Program-made: the position numbers and the translations under genes
Part shown: positions 40,990-49,393 of the stretch, piece by piece
How positions within the stretch are numbered: position 1 is the first letter of the stretch
How the letters are laid out: each line of letters begins with the position of its first letter
The notes under the pieces: generated by a model
What the model was told of the DNA's origin: nothing
Seen by the model: only the letters and a program-made list of their open reading frames with translations
The model's database searches: none
NCBI GenBank assembly: GCA_965116565.1
Contig: OZ220699.1
Coordinates: 2,542,001 to 2,606,000, forward strand
From: Bin87 sp965116565
GTDB taxonomy: Bacteria; Chloroflexota; Dehalococcoidia; Lucifugimonadales; UBA3495
Length of the DNA: 64,000 nt
Reading direction: 5' to 3'

Positions 40990-42038
40990 CTCACGCGCAC
41001 CCAGTTTCGTCTCGCGTGCTCGGGGTGGTCCGGTTGCGCCTGCTGTCATTCCTGATTTCGCAGCGGCGACAACCTGTGGGATTCGCTCTGGTGTAACTCC
41101 GCCGCAAACTGGGTACGCATGACGACACTGCTCCCTTGCCCCTGACCGCTGTCCATCCTTACCATAGAACTACGTACCATCGAACTACGTGATCCCCCAA
41201 TCCAAGCCACCATCCCGGTCACTCCGGGCCTTTCCATCATCCCGGCCCCTCCCAAGGCTTGCCATTGCCGCAGTTGCGTCCCGTAGTCCGCTCATCCTGA
41301 GACTGTCGACGGACGAGTGGGCCGCATTTCTGCGGGCCACAGTTCATCGGCTTACAGTGCAAGATACTTCCGGGCTGGAGACATCGCCTGGTGTTTGAAT
41401 CATCGTGTGTTTGAACCATCGAATGACCCGGTCTGTCCTTCCCAAACCCTCTCACGGGCCCGCCAAAACCACCAATACCGCCCCCAAAACCCGCCCAATC
41501 CACCACCATCTCATCCCCCCACCCACTCCCGGCCCTACTTGAATGAAACGAAATGAGCGGTAATGAGCGGGATTTCCCAAAAAATGACGACACCCGTACT
41601 TGATACCGGCTCCACCATCCCCATCCAGTTTCTGATCCCGTCCCGTCCATCCATGCAGCAAAACCCGGTCAGAGGTAATCTCATGACCCTCTCCCAACTC
41701 CGTCGTCGCATCAACGCCCTCAAGCGTCGGTTCGCCCATTAACTCGCCATCATCAAGCTCCGCCGCATCGCCGAAACCGTCTCCAACGACTGGACTCCCT
41801 CCGAACCCCCGGAACCCGCCGACGTCATCCAGCGCGTCGTCAAAGCCGGGTTCCGGCTCCCGACTTTCGCCAGTCTTCATCGCTACCTGGACGACACCCG
41901 ACCGGAAGGCGAAGTCCGCCTCCCCAACACCATCGTCCTCAGTTTGCTCCCCTGGGCCGGGAACGACCGCTACTATCCACTGCTGCGCTGGGACCGGCCC
42001 CGTAACTGTGGCCATTTCCCCAGGTGGGTACGCGTGAG
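40990..42038 (+). mobile_element. Transposase-less mobile element, copy 1 (1049 bp)
   Basis: It begins CTCACGCGCACCCA and ends TGGGTACGCGTGAG, which are inverted repeats (13 of 14 match). It is flanked by a perfect 10-bp direct duplication. The same unit, inverted, is at 53993-55124. Internal order from the left end: subterminal hairpin (CACGCG...CGCGTG), a second copy of the right terminal motif at 41110-41122, a degenerate REP-like palindrome (~41293-41340), a C-rich tract (~41455-41530), ATGAGCGG iterons (~41550-41565), and a 108-codon gene interrupted by a stop (41683-42005). No transposase is encoded, so it must be mobilised in trans or be inactive. It was inserted between the divergent cobalamin operon promoter and the DUF3352 gene. 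Confidence 0.92.
41683..42005 (+). pseudogene. Broken copy of the element-borne 108-residue gene
   Basis: It starts MTLSQLRRRINALKRRFAH and then meets TAA at 41740-41742, where the intact copy has GAA (one G-to-T change). Reading on in the same frame continues the homology (LAIIKLRRIAETVSNDW...LHRYLDDTR...LPNTIVLSLLPWAGNDRYYPLLRWD). Roughly 80% of residues agree with the copy at 54026-54352. A 4-bp deletion near the end removes the original stop. A single recent nonsense change over otherwise conserved protein suggests the product was under selection until recently. Confidence 0.88.
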
Positions 42039-42048
42039 CATGGAGATG
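42039..42048 (+). repeat. Target-site duplication of element copy 1, right
   Basis: CATGGAGATG, identical to 40980-40989; directly abuts the right terminal inverted repeat. Confidence 0.9.
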
Positions 42049-42128
42049 ACACGTTCGAGCGCGGGGTTCATTTTGGAGTAAATGGCTGCACGCCGCTGAT
42101 CCATGGCGAGTAACCAATCGAACCCGTT

Positions 42129-42137
42129 TGCTAGACT
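42129..42137 (+). promoter_or_regulatory. Candidate extended -10 of the DUF3352 gene
   Basis: TGCTAGACT (TGN + TAGACT) lies 36 bp before ATG 42174. The same word precedes rnpB. An AGACT...AGTCT inverted repeat (42133-42149) overlaps it. Confidence 0.4.
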
Positions 42138-42173
42138 GATTTTGTAGTCTCATACATTGGACGAGGTGCTGGG

Positions 42174-43979
42174 ATGTCGGCATGGAGGATTCTGGGCGCG
42201 ATAGTCGCCGTGGTGGCTCTGGCGGTTGTAGTTGCCGGGGTATTGATGTGGCAGCGGTTGATTCCGATTCCGGGTCCGCTGCTCACGTTATTGGTGGGCG
42301 CCAAGGAGCCTGAATACTCAGCCCGGTATTACCCTCCGGACACCATCGCCTACGGATGGATCACCCTGATACCCGGCGAAGGTCAGATCAATGACATGCA
42401 GGAAATATGGGGCAGACTGAATGAATATCCCGGTTTCGAAAAATTCGTCGAAGAGACGAAGCACGATTTCCTGACCGAAACCGGTATTGATTTCGATGTT
42501 GACGTCCGTCCTTGGATAGGCCCAGAGATTTCCGGAGGCGTGATCGACTTCGACGCAGAAAGCGAGACCGTAACAGCGGCGGCCACTATTGGTGTGCGTG
42601 ACGTAGACGCGGCCGAGAGTTTTCTGGACAAGTGGCTCGTTTACATGGAGGACGAAACCGACGCAGACTTCTCGACCGGCTCTCGTCGCGGTGTTGCCAT
42701 TTGGGTAGACGAAGCGGTCCATCAAGCATACGCGGTAACCGACGACTGGTTGGTGTACGCCACCGACGAGGGCACTCTCATTTCGATGCTGGACCGCATG
42801 GATGGGTATGACGACGAATCATTGGCTGACACTGAAAAATTCGTCGAAGCGCGAGCCGCCTTGCCGGAGAGGCGTTTCCATTCCGGTTACCTCGATTACC
42901 AAGAGGCGCTTAAAAGAATCGACGATGCGCTTCCTGCGATTGGCCCAGTCGTACCGGGGGTGATCGGACCCACGACATTTGCGAAACGCGCACCGCACTG
43001 GGTCGCGATATCCGGCCGTTGGGTGGAACGAGGGGTCGTTGTGGAAATGGTGTCTCCAACGGTGAGCGAACTGGGGCTCAACGTGCCCGATCTGGGAGAC
43101 CCCGCAGCCATCCTGCCGCACGATGCCTTTGGTTTCATGGCCGCCAGTTTTGACCCGAACGTCGACAACTGGAGGAAAGCCCTTGCGGCCTACGATCTGC
43201 GGGACGTGCTGCCGGACCCCGGGATGATCGGTCAGATTAACCACAGCCTGCGAGGGATGACCCCTGAAGGACGTCCGGCGCTGGCCGACGATGCGACACT
43301 CTCCGATGCCCTTGATCTGAGTTTCACATTAGCGAAGCAGTTCACCGGGATCGACCTGGAAAGGGACTTTTTCGGGCACCTCGGCGGGGAGATGATCGTG
43401 GCGGTGCGCGAGTTCGATTTCGATGATATTTCCGCCGATCCGACGCGCAACCCCATACACGCGACTGCAATGCTGTCCCACACCCAGGATGGCGCAGAGC
43501 CGTTGGCGGACACCATGCGGGACGTCGGCGGCCTGCTGACCAATCACGTCGGCTTGTCACCCGAAAGGATCAGCGTCGGCGCCGACAATGATGCCGCGGT
43601 ATTTGACCTGAGCCAGTTTGAACCGTTGGTGGGGAGCCCCATCGGTTACAGACCTGGCTATGTGTTGCATGACGGCTACCTCACCATCGGCAGCACCGAA
43701 AATGTCCTTGCGACCACGGTGGAATTGCAGAATGGAGATGGCCACAATCTGGCGTCCGTCGCTGAGTTCCAGCGCGCGATGACGCATCTACCGGCTGACC
43801 GCCAGTTTCTGGGTTACGTCGCCATCGACCACATCGTGAACCAACTTGAAGCGGACGACTTCGGGATGGACGCCGATGACTTTCGCGTGATCGACGAAAC
43901 TCTGGGTGTCGTCGCGTTCAGTTCGGATATCGCTACAGTGAACAGCCGGACCACCGTGGTATTGACGCTGTTCCCATAG
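42174..43979 (+). CDS. DUF3352-type membrane-anchored protein
   Basis: 601 residues with GGACGAGG 8 nt before ATG 42174. One N-terminal membrane helix (ILGAIVAVVALAVVVAGVLMW) precedes a large extracytoplasmic domain. The start of that domain, ARYYPPDTIAYGWITLIPG, is typical of DUF3352 (YxPadt..y..l). The domain contains repeated structure: ESFLDKWLVYMEDETD / WVDEAVHQAYAVTDDWLVYATDEGTL in the first half, and YLTIGSTENVLATTVELQNGDGHNLASVAEFQRAMTHLPADRQFLGYV in the second. Function unknown; the family occurs in cyanobacteria and Chloroflexota and may be a surface substrate- or stress-related protein. It stands alone; the mobile element ends ~135 bp upstream. Confidence 0.8.
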   Translation: MSAWRILGAIVAVVALAVVVAGVLMWQRLIPIPGPLLTLLVGAKEPEYSARYYPPDTIAYGWITLIPGEGQINDMQEIWGRLNEYPGFEKFVEETKHDFLTETGIDFDVDVRPWIGPEISGGVIDFDAESETVTAAATIGVRDVDAAESFLDKWLVYMEDETDADFSTGSRRGVAIWVDEAVHQAYAVTDDWLVYATDEGTLISMLDRMDGYDDESLADTEKFVEARAALPERRFHSGYLDYQEALKRIDDALPAIGPVVPGVIGPTTFAKRAPHWVAISGRWVERGVVVEMVSPTVSELGLNVPDLGDPAAILPHDAFGFMAASFDPNVDNWRKALAAYDLRDVLPDPGMIGQINHSLRGMTPEGRPALADDATLSDALDLSFTLAKQFTGIDLERDFFGHLGGEMIVAVREFDFDDISADPTRNPIHATAMLSHTQDGAEPLADTMRDVGGLLTNHVGLSPERISVGADNDAAVFDLSQFEPLVGSPIGYRPGYVLHDGYLTIGSTENVLATTVELQNGDGHNLASVAEFQRAMTHLPADRQFLGYVAIDHIVNQLEADDFGMDADDFRVIDETLGVVAFSSDIATVNSRTTVVLTLFP

Positions 43980-43985
43980 TAAACA

Positions 43986-44012
43986 AGAAAAGGGGCGACC
44001 TACTGGCCGCCC
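43986..44012 (-). terminator. Terminator of the MoaD-like/molybdenum hydroxylase genes
   Basis: A minus-strand stem GGGCGGCC (44005-44012) / GGTCGCCC (43993-44000), 4-nt loop, followed by CTTTTCTTG. It lies 29 bp past the MoaD-like stop and resembles the stem at 17915-17936. Confidence 0.75.
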
Positions 44013-44041
44013 GTTGGTTTCGAGCCGAGTCCGGGGAGCGT

Positions 44042-44311
44042 TTAACCGCCGCCGATCGCCGGCAGGAAATGCATCTCGCTATCGGGGCTGACGCGCTCCA
44101 TTAACCCCAGTTGGCTCACATCCCCGTCCACGATTACCGCCAGACCCGGCGTTATGTCGTCAAGTTCCTCGTCGTAGAGGAGCTCCTTGATGCCCGGATG
44201 CATCCGTTCCAGATTGTTGATGACCTGGCGCACCGTCGCGCCCTCGACCAGCAGGCGGTCAGGGGCGCCGGTGATTCGCTGCATCTGCGGGGGTATCCAA
44301 ACGTCGGGCAT
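44042..44311 (-). CDS. MoaD/ThiS-like ubiquitin-fold protein
   Basis: 89 residues from ATG 44311, with GGGGGATGACA providing the ribosome site (an ATG two codons upstream is possible). The beta-grasp pattern is visible and the chain ends AIGGG, giving the diglycine tail needed for adenylation and thiocarboxylation. The preceding segment DITPGLAVIVDGDVSQLGLMERVSPDSEMHFLPA is typical of MoaD/small archaeal modifier-like proteins. It is the next gene after a molybdenum hydroxylase large subunit on the same strand. A role in molybdopterin sulfur supply, or as a sulfur carrier for the enzyme, is therefore likely. No MoaE is nearby. Confidence 0.88.
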   Translation of the reverse strand: MPDVWIPPQMQRITGAPDRLLVEGATVRQVINNLERMHPGIKELLYDEELDDITPGLAVIVDGDVSQLGLMERVSPDSEMHFLPAIGGG

Positions 44312-44377
44312 TGTCATCCCCCTGTCAACAGGTTGCGATGCCGGGGCGGAGTGGAAATCCGCCCCCACACCGTTTGC

Positions 44378-46702
44378 CTAGCTCCCGTTCTTTTCCCAAA
44401 GGGCTTCCAGGACGTTGCCCGGGTTCATGGGAAGCACCGTCAAGCGGACCCCAATGGCATCGTATATGGCATTTGCGATGGCGGCCATCGGAGGGACAAT
44501 CGGCACTTCTCCAACACCACGGACGCCGTACGGGTGGTTGGGGTTGTCCACCTCAACAATGCATGTGTCAATCATCGGCAGGTCGAGGCTGGTGGGCATC
44601 CGGTAGTCCAGGAAGCTGGAATTGACCATATGCCCCTGATCGTTGGTGTAGTACTCCTCGTTGAGCGCCCAGCCGATGCCCTGCACGGCGCCACCCTGTA
44701 TCTGACCTTCCACGTAGGACGGATGAATGGCTTTGCCGGCATCCTGCACGGCGGTATAGCGAACGATTTCAACCTTGCCGGTATCTTCGTCCACCTCCAC
44801 GTCAACAATGTGGACGCCGATGCAGGGTCCCGCGCCGCCGGGGTTCACCCCCCCGCGTCCCACGATGGGTCCCCCGGTCGGCACTTGCCGAGCGGCCAGT
44901 TGCTGGAAAGTCATCTGCAGTTGGTCGTCAGCGCGGTGCTTGAGCACGCCGTCCTCAAATTCCACCTGCTCGGGCTCAACCTCCCAAATGCGGGCGGCCC
45001 TGGCGATCATCTGCTGTTTGATGTCCTGCGCCGCGGTGTATGCGGCGAAACCGGTCTTGAACGTAACACTGCTGCCGCCGGTATTTGAGGTGAAGCCGAT
45101 GCTGTCAGTGTCTCCGATTTGGGGATTGACGTCCTCTACAGGTATCCCCAGCACCTCCGCTAATTGCTGGGAAACGGAAGCTCGGGTGCCCCCGATGTCC
45201 GGCGAACCCTCGGTCAGAGTGACGGTGCCGTCAGGATTGACCAGCGCGACCGCGGCGGATGGACCGGTGTTGTTGCCCCAGAATCCGGACGCTACGCCGC
45301 GGCCCCGACGTTTGCCGTCCTTGGGAGCGGTGTAGTGTGGGTGCGCCTTGGTTGCCTCCAGGGTCTCCATGTAGCCGACTTTGGGAGTCAACGGGCCGGT
45401 CGGGCGGCGGGTGCCCTCCTTGGCGCTGTTGACCAAGCGCAGGTCGATGGCATCGATGCCGAGTTTCTCCGCCAGTTCATCCAGCGCGACCTCAACACAA
45501 TAAGCTGCCGCTGGGGAGCCGGGGGCGCGGTAGGCCGCCGTCTTGGGGCGGTTGACCACGATGTCGTATCCCTCGATATAGGTGTTGGGAATGTCGTAAG
45601 CCGCAAGGACGCAGTTGGCTGCGCCGGGGACGGGGGAACCTGGGAATGCGCCTGCTTCGAATATCAGGTGCACCTCCGCCGCTGTGATCTTTCCATCGTT
45701 GGTAGCACCGATGCGGCAAGAGATTTCCGTTCCGGATGTGGGACCCGTGGCTTCGAACACCTCTGTGCGATTCATGGCCAGCTTGACTGGAGCATGGGCT
45801 TTGCGAGCGAGCAACGCCGCCACCGGTTCCATGTACACCGCAAGCTTGGCTCCGAAGCCGCCGCCGATCTCCATGGGAATTGCCTTGACCTTGGAAACCG
45901 GGAGTCCTACGAGGCGCGCGGTATGGTCGCGGACGGTGAAATGCCCCTGGCTGCTGGACCAGATCGTGAGGCTGCCGTCGTCGTGCCACATGGCCGTGCC
46001 GGCGTGGGGTTCGATGTATCCCTGGTGGACAGCGGAGGTGGAAACACTGCGCTCGACTACCACGTCTGCCTCGGCGAATCCCGCGTCCAGGTCTCCCATG
46101 CGGAACTCGAAGTGGTTGGCGATGTTGGTTCCCCTGGTATCGTCGTCATCGTCCAGGATTCCGCCGGCCCGGATGCCTGCAGTGTTGAGGCCGGCCAGGC
46201 GTTCATGCACCAAGGTCGCACCATCAGCCATCGCTTCCCGAGCGTACATAACCGGGGGTAATACCTCGTACTCGACGTCTATCTGGGCCAGGGCTTCTTC
46301 GGCAAGGTGGGCGTTCACGGCAGCAACGGCTGCGATGGCATGTCCTTTGTACAGAGCCTTGTCCTGGGCCATGATGTTGTTGCTAAGGAACTTGAAGTTG
46401 ATCATCGCGCCTTCGGCGAGGTCTGAGGCGCGCCCTGTGGGTTGGACGATGTCGGCGCCAGTTACAACGGCCCGCACGCCGGGCATGCCCTCGGCTTTGC
46501 TGGTGTCGATCGACTTGATGCGCGCGTGCGCATGCGGGCTCCGCAATACCTTCCCGTACAACATCCCAGGTAGGTTCAGGTCGGCACTATAGCGCGCCAA
46601 CCCGGTGACCTTGTCGGCACCGTCGTGGCGGACGGGGCGGGTCCCCACGACCTTGTATTCTTTATCGCTAGTCAGGACCATGTTGGGGGTGTAGTCCAGC
46701 AT
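44378..46702 (-). CDS. Xanthine dehydrogenase-family molybdopterin-binding subunit
   Basis: 774 residues from ATG 46702, preceded by ACGGAGGAATT. It has the usual large-subunit plan: an N-terminal GTRPVRHDGADKVTGLARYSADLNLPGMLYGKVLRSPHAHARI, FGxK-like IGGGFGAKLAVYMEPVAALLA, the AYRAPGSPAAAYCVEVALDELA loop and the catalytic Glu in YGVRGVGEVPIVPPMAAIANAIYDA. The AYRAPG loop resembles xanthine dehydrogenase/4-hydroxybenzoyl-CoA reductase rather than form I CO dehydrogenase (AYRCSFR). Genes for the FAD and 2Fe-2S subunits are not adjacent, which is unusual. They may be elsewhere, or this protein may share partners. The substrate is unknown. Confidence 0.92.
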   Translation of the reverse strand: MLDYTPNMVLTSDKEYKVVGTRPVRHDGADKVTGLARYSADLNLPGMLYGKVLRSPHAHARIKSIDTSKAEGMPGVRAVVTGADIVQPTGRASDLAEGAMINFKFLSNNIMAQDKALYKGHAIAAVAAVNAHLAEEALAQIDVEYEVLPPVMYAREAMADGATLVHERLAGLNTAGIRAGGILDDDDDTRGTNIANHFEFRMGDLDAGFAEADVVVERSVSTSAVHQGYIEPHAGTAMWHDDGSLTIWSSSQGHFTVRDHTARLVGLPVSKVKAIPMEIGGGFGAKLAVYMEPVAALLARKAHAPVKLAMNRTEVFEATGPTSGTEISCRIGATNDGKITAAEVHLIFEAGAFPGSPVPGAANCVLAAYDIPNTYIEGYDIVVNRPKTAAYRAPGSPAAAYCVEVALDELAEKLGIDAIDLRLVNSAKEGTRRPTGPLTPKVGYMETLEATKAHPHYTAPKDGKRRGRGVASGFWGNNTGPSAAVALVNPDGTVTLTEGSPDIGGTRASVSQQLAEVLGIPVEDVNPQIGDTDSIGFTSNTGGSSVTFKTGFAAYTAAQDIKQQMIARAARIWEVEPEQVEFEDGVLKHRADDQLQMTFQQLAARQVPTGGPIVGRGGVNPGGAGPCIGVHIVDVEVDEDTGKVEIVRYTAVQDAGKAIHPSYVEGQIQGGAVQGIGWALNEEYYTNDQGHMVNSSFLDYRMPTSLDLPMIDTCIVEVDNPNHPYGVRGVGEVPIVPPMAAIANAIYDAIGVRLTVLPMNPGNVLEALWEKNGS

Positions 46703-46935
46703 CGACAATTCCTCCGTGGAAATATTGGAAATCATGAAAACGATAGTGGGCGCGCAACGTCGATCCCGGGCGGCTCAAGCGGGCCTATGATAGCATAGCG
46801 CGCGGGCTCGCGGGGTCTGCCTGACACCGGGGCATGCCTCCCGACGGCGAACTCGATTCGGTCCAAATATGCTGCTTGATACGCTGGCACACCGACGCTG
46901 CCAGCAAAACCAAAACGACAACGGGGCGGACTACC

Positions 46936-47829
46936 ATGGACATGGATAAGATCATCGTTAAAGGGTGTTTGAACGGCAGCCGGGGACGGGAGCACAACCC
47001 GAACGTGCCCTGGACTCCAGAAGAGGTAGCGCAGGAGGCGGTCCGATGTTATGAGGCAGGGGCGTCTATCGTGCACATACACGCGCGCACCTCCGAAGGG
47101 GGAATCAGCTACGATCCGGCATGGTATGCCCAAACGGACGCGATGATTCGGGCACAGTGCGACCTCGTTCTCAACCACACGACGGCTCGGCAGGCGCATG
47201 TGCCGGTGGAGGCGGTGACCCGATACCTGTTGGAAACGCCACAGCCGGTCGAGATGGTGTCCCTTAACCTGGGAATGGGAGTCCGTTGGGGTCTGGATCC
47301 GGAAACCGGCCGGAGGCGGACCACCATCACGCCCAACTCCTTCGAGGACATCAGCGCGACGTTGGATGCTTGTTACCAGCGCGGCACTTTCCCTGAACCT
47401 GCCGTCCATGACATGGGCGACCTTAACAACGCGTTCACCCTCATGCAGGAGGGATATATCAAGGACACCCGGTACTTCTTGGTGGAACCGGGTGCGCATT
47501 GGGGTGACGGCCGGCAGGCGATGGTCGGTTCCCCACGCAATTACGCCCTCATCGCCGAGACCATCAGGGAACGCTATCCAGAATCCACGTGGCTGACTCA
47601 CAGCAGCATGGGACAAACGTTCCCGCTGTGCGCCATTGCCATCGCAACCGGTTATCACATTCGCGTCGGGTTCGAAGACAGCCCTTACCTCCCCAACAAT
47701 CCGCAGCCGAAGTCCAACGCCGAATACGTTGAGTGGGCGGTCACCATGGCCCGATTGCACGGGAGGGAGCCGGCCACGCCCCAGGAAGCGCGGGAAATAC
47801 TTGGCCTGATTCCATTCCCAGAGGTTTAG
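46936..47829 (+). CDS. BKACE-family beta-keto acid cleavage enzyme (DUF849)
   Basis: 297 residues from ATG 46936. The TIM-barrel BKACE signatures are present: IIVKGCLNGSRGR...P.TPEE, the zinc-site His-x-His in SIVHIHARTSEGG, LNLGMG, EPAVHDMGDL and the C-terminal HIRVGFEDSPYLPNN, where the conserved Glu contributes to catalysis. These enzymes condense a beta-keto acid with acetyl-CoA to give acetoacetate and a new CoA ester (Kce and relatives). The specific beta-keto acid cannot be named. It is divergent from the molybdenum hydroxylase gene, with ~230 bp between starts. Confidence 0.93.
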   Translation: MDMDKIIVKGCLNGSRGREHNPNVPWTPEEVAQEAVRCYEAGASIVHIHARTSEGGISYDPAWYAQTDAMIRAQCDLVLNHTTARQAHVPVEAVTRYLLETPQPVEMVSLNLGMGVRWGLDPETGRRRTTITPNSFEDISATLDACYQRGTFPEPAVHDMGDLNNAFTLMQEGYIKDTRYFLVEPGAHWGDGRQAMVGSPRNYALIAETIRERYPESTWLTHSSMGQTFPLCAIAIATGYHIRVGFEDSPYLPNNPQPKSNAEYVEWAVTMARLHGREPATPQEAREILGLIPFPEV

Positions 47830-47841
47830 ACTCCGGGAGTA

Positions 47842-48654
47842 TCAATCAATCCGACGCCCCCGCCAGTATTGGGCGGGTTGGTGGCGGCCGTCTCCTCGCC
47901 CCCGGTAGCCACCGTCAGGGTCGCTGCGGAAAATCCTGACCACGATGCCGACGGCCGCCCCAACCACGAAACCGCCGATGTGGGCGAAAAACGCCGTGCT
48001 GACCTGGTCGCTGACTCCTATGGACAGCAGTCCCTGGACGGTCTGCAATGCGAACCAGATCAGGAGCAACCACACCGCGCGCAGTTCTATGACAGTGATC
48101 AGGAAGTAGATGATCAAAGTGCGGATACGATTGCGAGGATAGAGTAACAGGTACGCCCCCATGACGGCAGAGATCGCGCCGCTTGCTCCCACCAGAGGCG
48201 TCTGGGAGGACGGATCGATCATGTAATGAGCCAGCGTAGCCAAGACACCGGACACAAGGTAGAAAACCAGGTATTTTACGTGTCCGATGGTGTCCTCGAT
48301 GTTGTCCCCGAAAACCCAGAGGAACAACATGTTGCCGATGAAGTGCATCAGACCGCCGTGGATGAACATGCACGTCAACAGTGTGCCCCAAGTGGGAATC
48401 GGTGTGGCGATGCTTATGGCACCTGCGCGTGACAGTCCGAGGCTCTCGAATGCCTGGCCCGAAGACAGCTCGGCGGGGATAAAGCCGTACGTGAGGAAGA
48501 AGACGTATATGTCGAGGTTGCTGCCTCCGAACAGGAAGCCAAATCCGCCGACAGCGATCTCGTAGAGGAATACGAGCGTATTGAGCGCCAGCAGGGCGAC
48601 GTTTACGAACGGAAACGTTCCCCGGTACCGACCGGCGTCGGATATCGGCAGCAC
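47842..48654 (-). CDS. Rhomboid-family intramembrane serine protease
   Basis: 270 residues with six to seven hydrophobic helices. Catalytic Ser158 is in GASGAISAVMGAY and His225 in FFAHIGGFVVG. The accessory loop residues HGGLMHFIGNMLFLWVFGDNIED are also conserved. The C-terminal tail is Gly/Arg-rich and cytosolic. It cleaves transmembrane segments of client proteins; no client is evident nearby. The gene's start lies 2 bp past the upstream kinase-like gene's stop, so co-translation is likely. Confidence 0.95.
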   Translation of the reverse strand: MLPISDAGRYRGTFPFVNVALLALNTLVFLYEIAVGGFGFLFGGSNLDIYVFFLTYGFIPAELSSGQAFESLGLSRAGAISIATPIPTWGTLLTCMFIHGGLMHFIGNMLFLWVFGDNIEDTIGHVKYLVFYLVSGVLATLAHYMIDPSSQTPLVGASGAISAVMGAYLLLYPRNRIRTLIIYFLITVIELRAVWLLLIWFALQTVQGLLSIGVSDQVSTAFFAHIGGFVVGAAVGIVVRIFRSDPDGGYRGRGDGRHQPAQYWRGRRID

Positions 48655-48656
48655 GA

Positions 48657-49364
48657 CTAGTCAGACGCAGCGGCGATGTCTTCGGCGGCGTGCCCGATGA
48701 TCTCAGCGGCGGTACTCTGCGAAATCCGGCCTATGTTGAGCATCAGGTGGAATTTCGTCGGGTCGTTGGCATTGACGCGAAAGAATTTGCGGTAGAAGGT
48801 CACGCGAGCGTTTTCCAGTTCCTCCGCATACGACCGAGCCTCTTCGTCGGAGAACATTTCGCGTTTCGCCATAGTTTCGATACGGACATCGAGCGGAGCC
48901 ACCAAGCCCACATGAACCACCCCGGGAGTGTCGGCCAGGATCATATTGCTACCACGCCCGATGATGACCACATCGCCACCGCCGGCCAGTTCCTGAATCA
49001 CGGAGGTGGTGGCGTCGATGAAAGCGCGGTCGTGAACCGGAGAGGTCGAAGCTGCATCCGAAACCAACTCGGTGTACGCCTCCGCAGGCAGCATCTCGAT
49101 TCCGCGCCCAAAATACGGTTCCGCTCCGGCGCCGGCTACCGCCGACCGCTCGAGCACTCCTTGCATAAACCGGGCCACGCGTTCCCGGAATGGAACTACC
49201 CGCTGTTCCTTTTCGATGAGTTGGTTGACCGGTGACCCGACCAGGCGCGCCGCTTCGGAGAAGATGTAACGGTCAACGTAATTGAGGCCGAGGTTCTGTG
49301 CGACCATGTGCCCGATTTCCAGGGTTCCGCTGCCAATTACGCCGTTGATGGTAATGACCGGCAT
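48657..49364 (-). CDS. Cytidylate kinase-like protein (Cytidylate_kin2 type)
   Basis: 235 residues. The P-loop appears as ITINGVIGSGTLEIGHMVA, where the usual GxxGSGKS has TLE instead of K-S/T, so the invariant P-loop Lys is missing. The rest resembles the family: LGLNYVDRYIF, VVIIGRGSNMIL, HVGLVAPLDVRIETMAKRE and the Arg-rich YRKFFRVN. Without the P-loop Lys, kinase activity is questionable. Many members of this subgroup are of unknown role. It precedes the rhomboid gene by 2 bp. Confidence 0.82.
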   Translation of the reverse strand: MPVITINGVIGSGTLEIGHMVAQNLGLNYVDRYIFSEAARLVGSPVNQLIEKEQRVVPFRERVARFMQGVLERSAVAGAGAEPYFGRGIEMLPAEAYTELVSDAASTSPVHDRAFIDATTSVIQELAGGGDVVIIGRGSNMILADTPGVVHVGLVAPLDVRIETMAKREMFSDEEARSYAEELENARVTFYRKFFRVNANDPTKFHLMLNIGRISQSTAAEIIGHAAEDIAAASD

Positions 49365-49393
49365 GAAATTACTCCCTCCCCGCTGACGGCGAA

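Noticed and set aside
41046..41255. Small shared open frames (MVRM...QGQG...) in both element copies on the strand opposite the 108-residue gene
   Set aside because: They arise from conserved terminal-repeat DNA and differ in length and end; no ribosome site, so not called as genes.
45164..46592. Two long plus-strand open frames opposite the molybdenum hydroxylase gene
   Set aside because: They overlap each other and a well-supported gene; no recognisable domain.
46732..47760. 342-codon minus-strand frame opposite the BKACE gene
   Set aside because: Shadow of a gene with clear family motifs.
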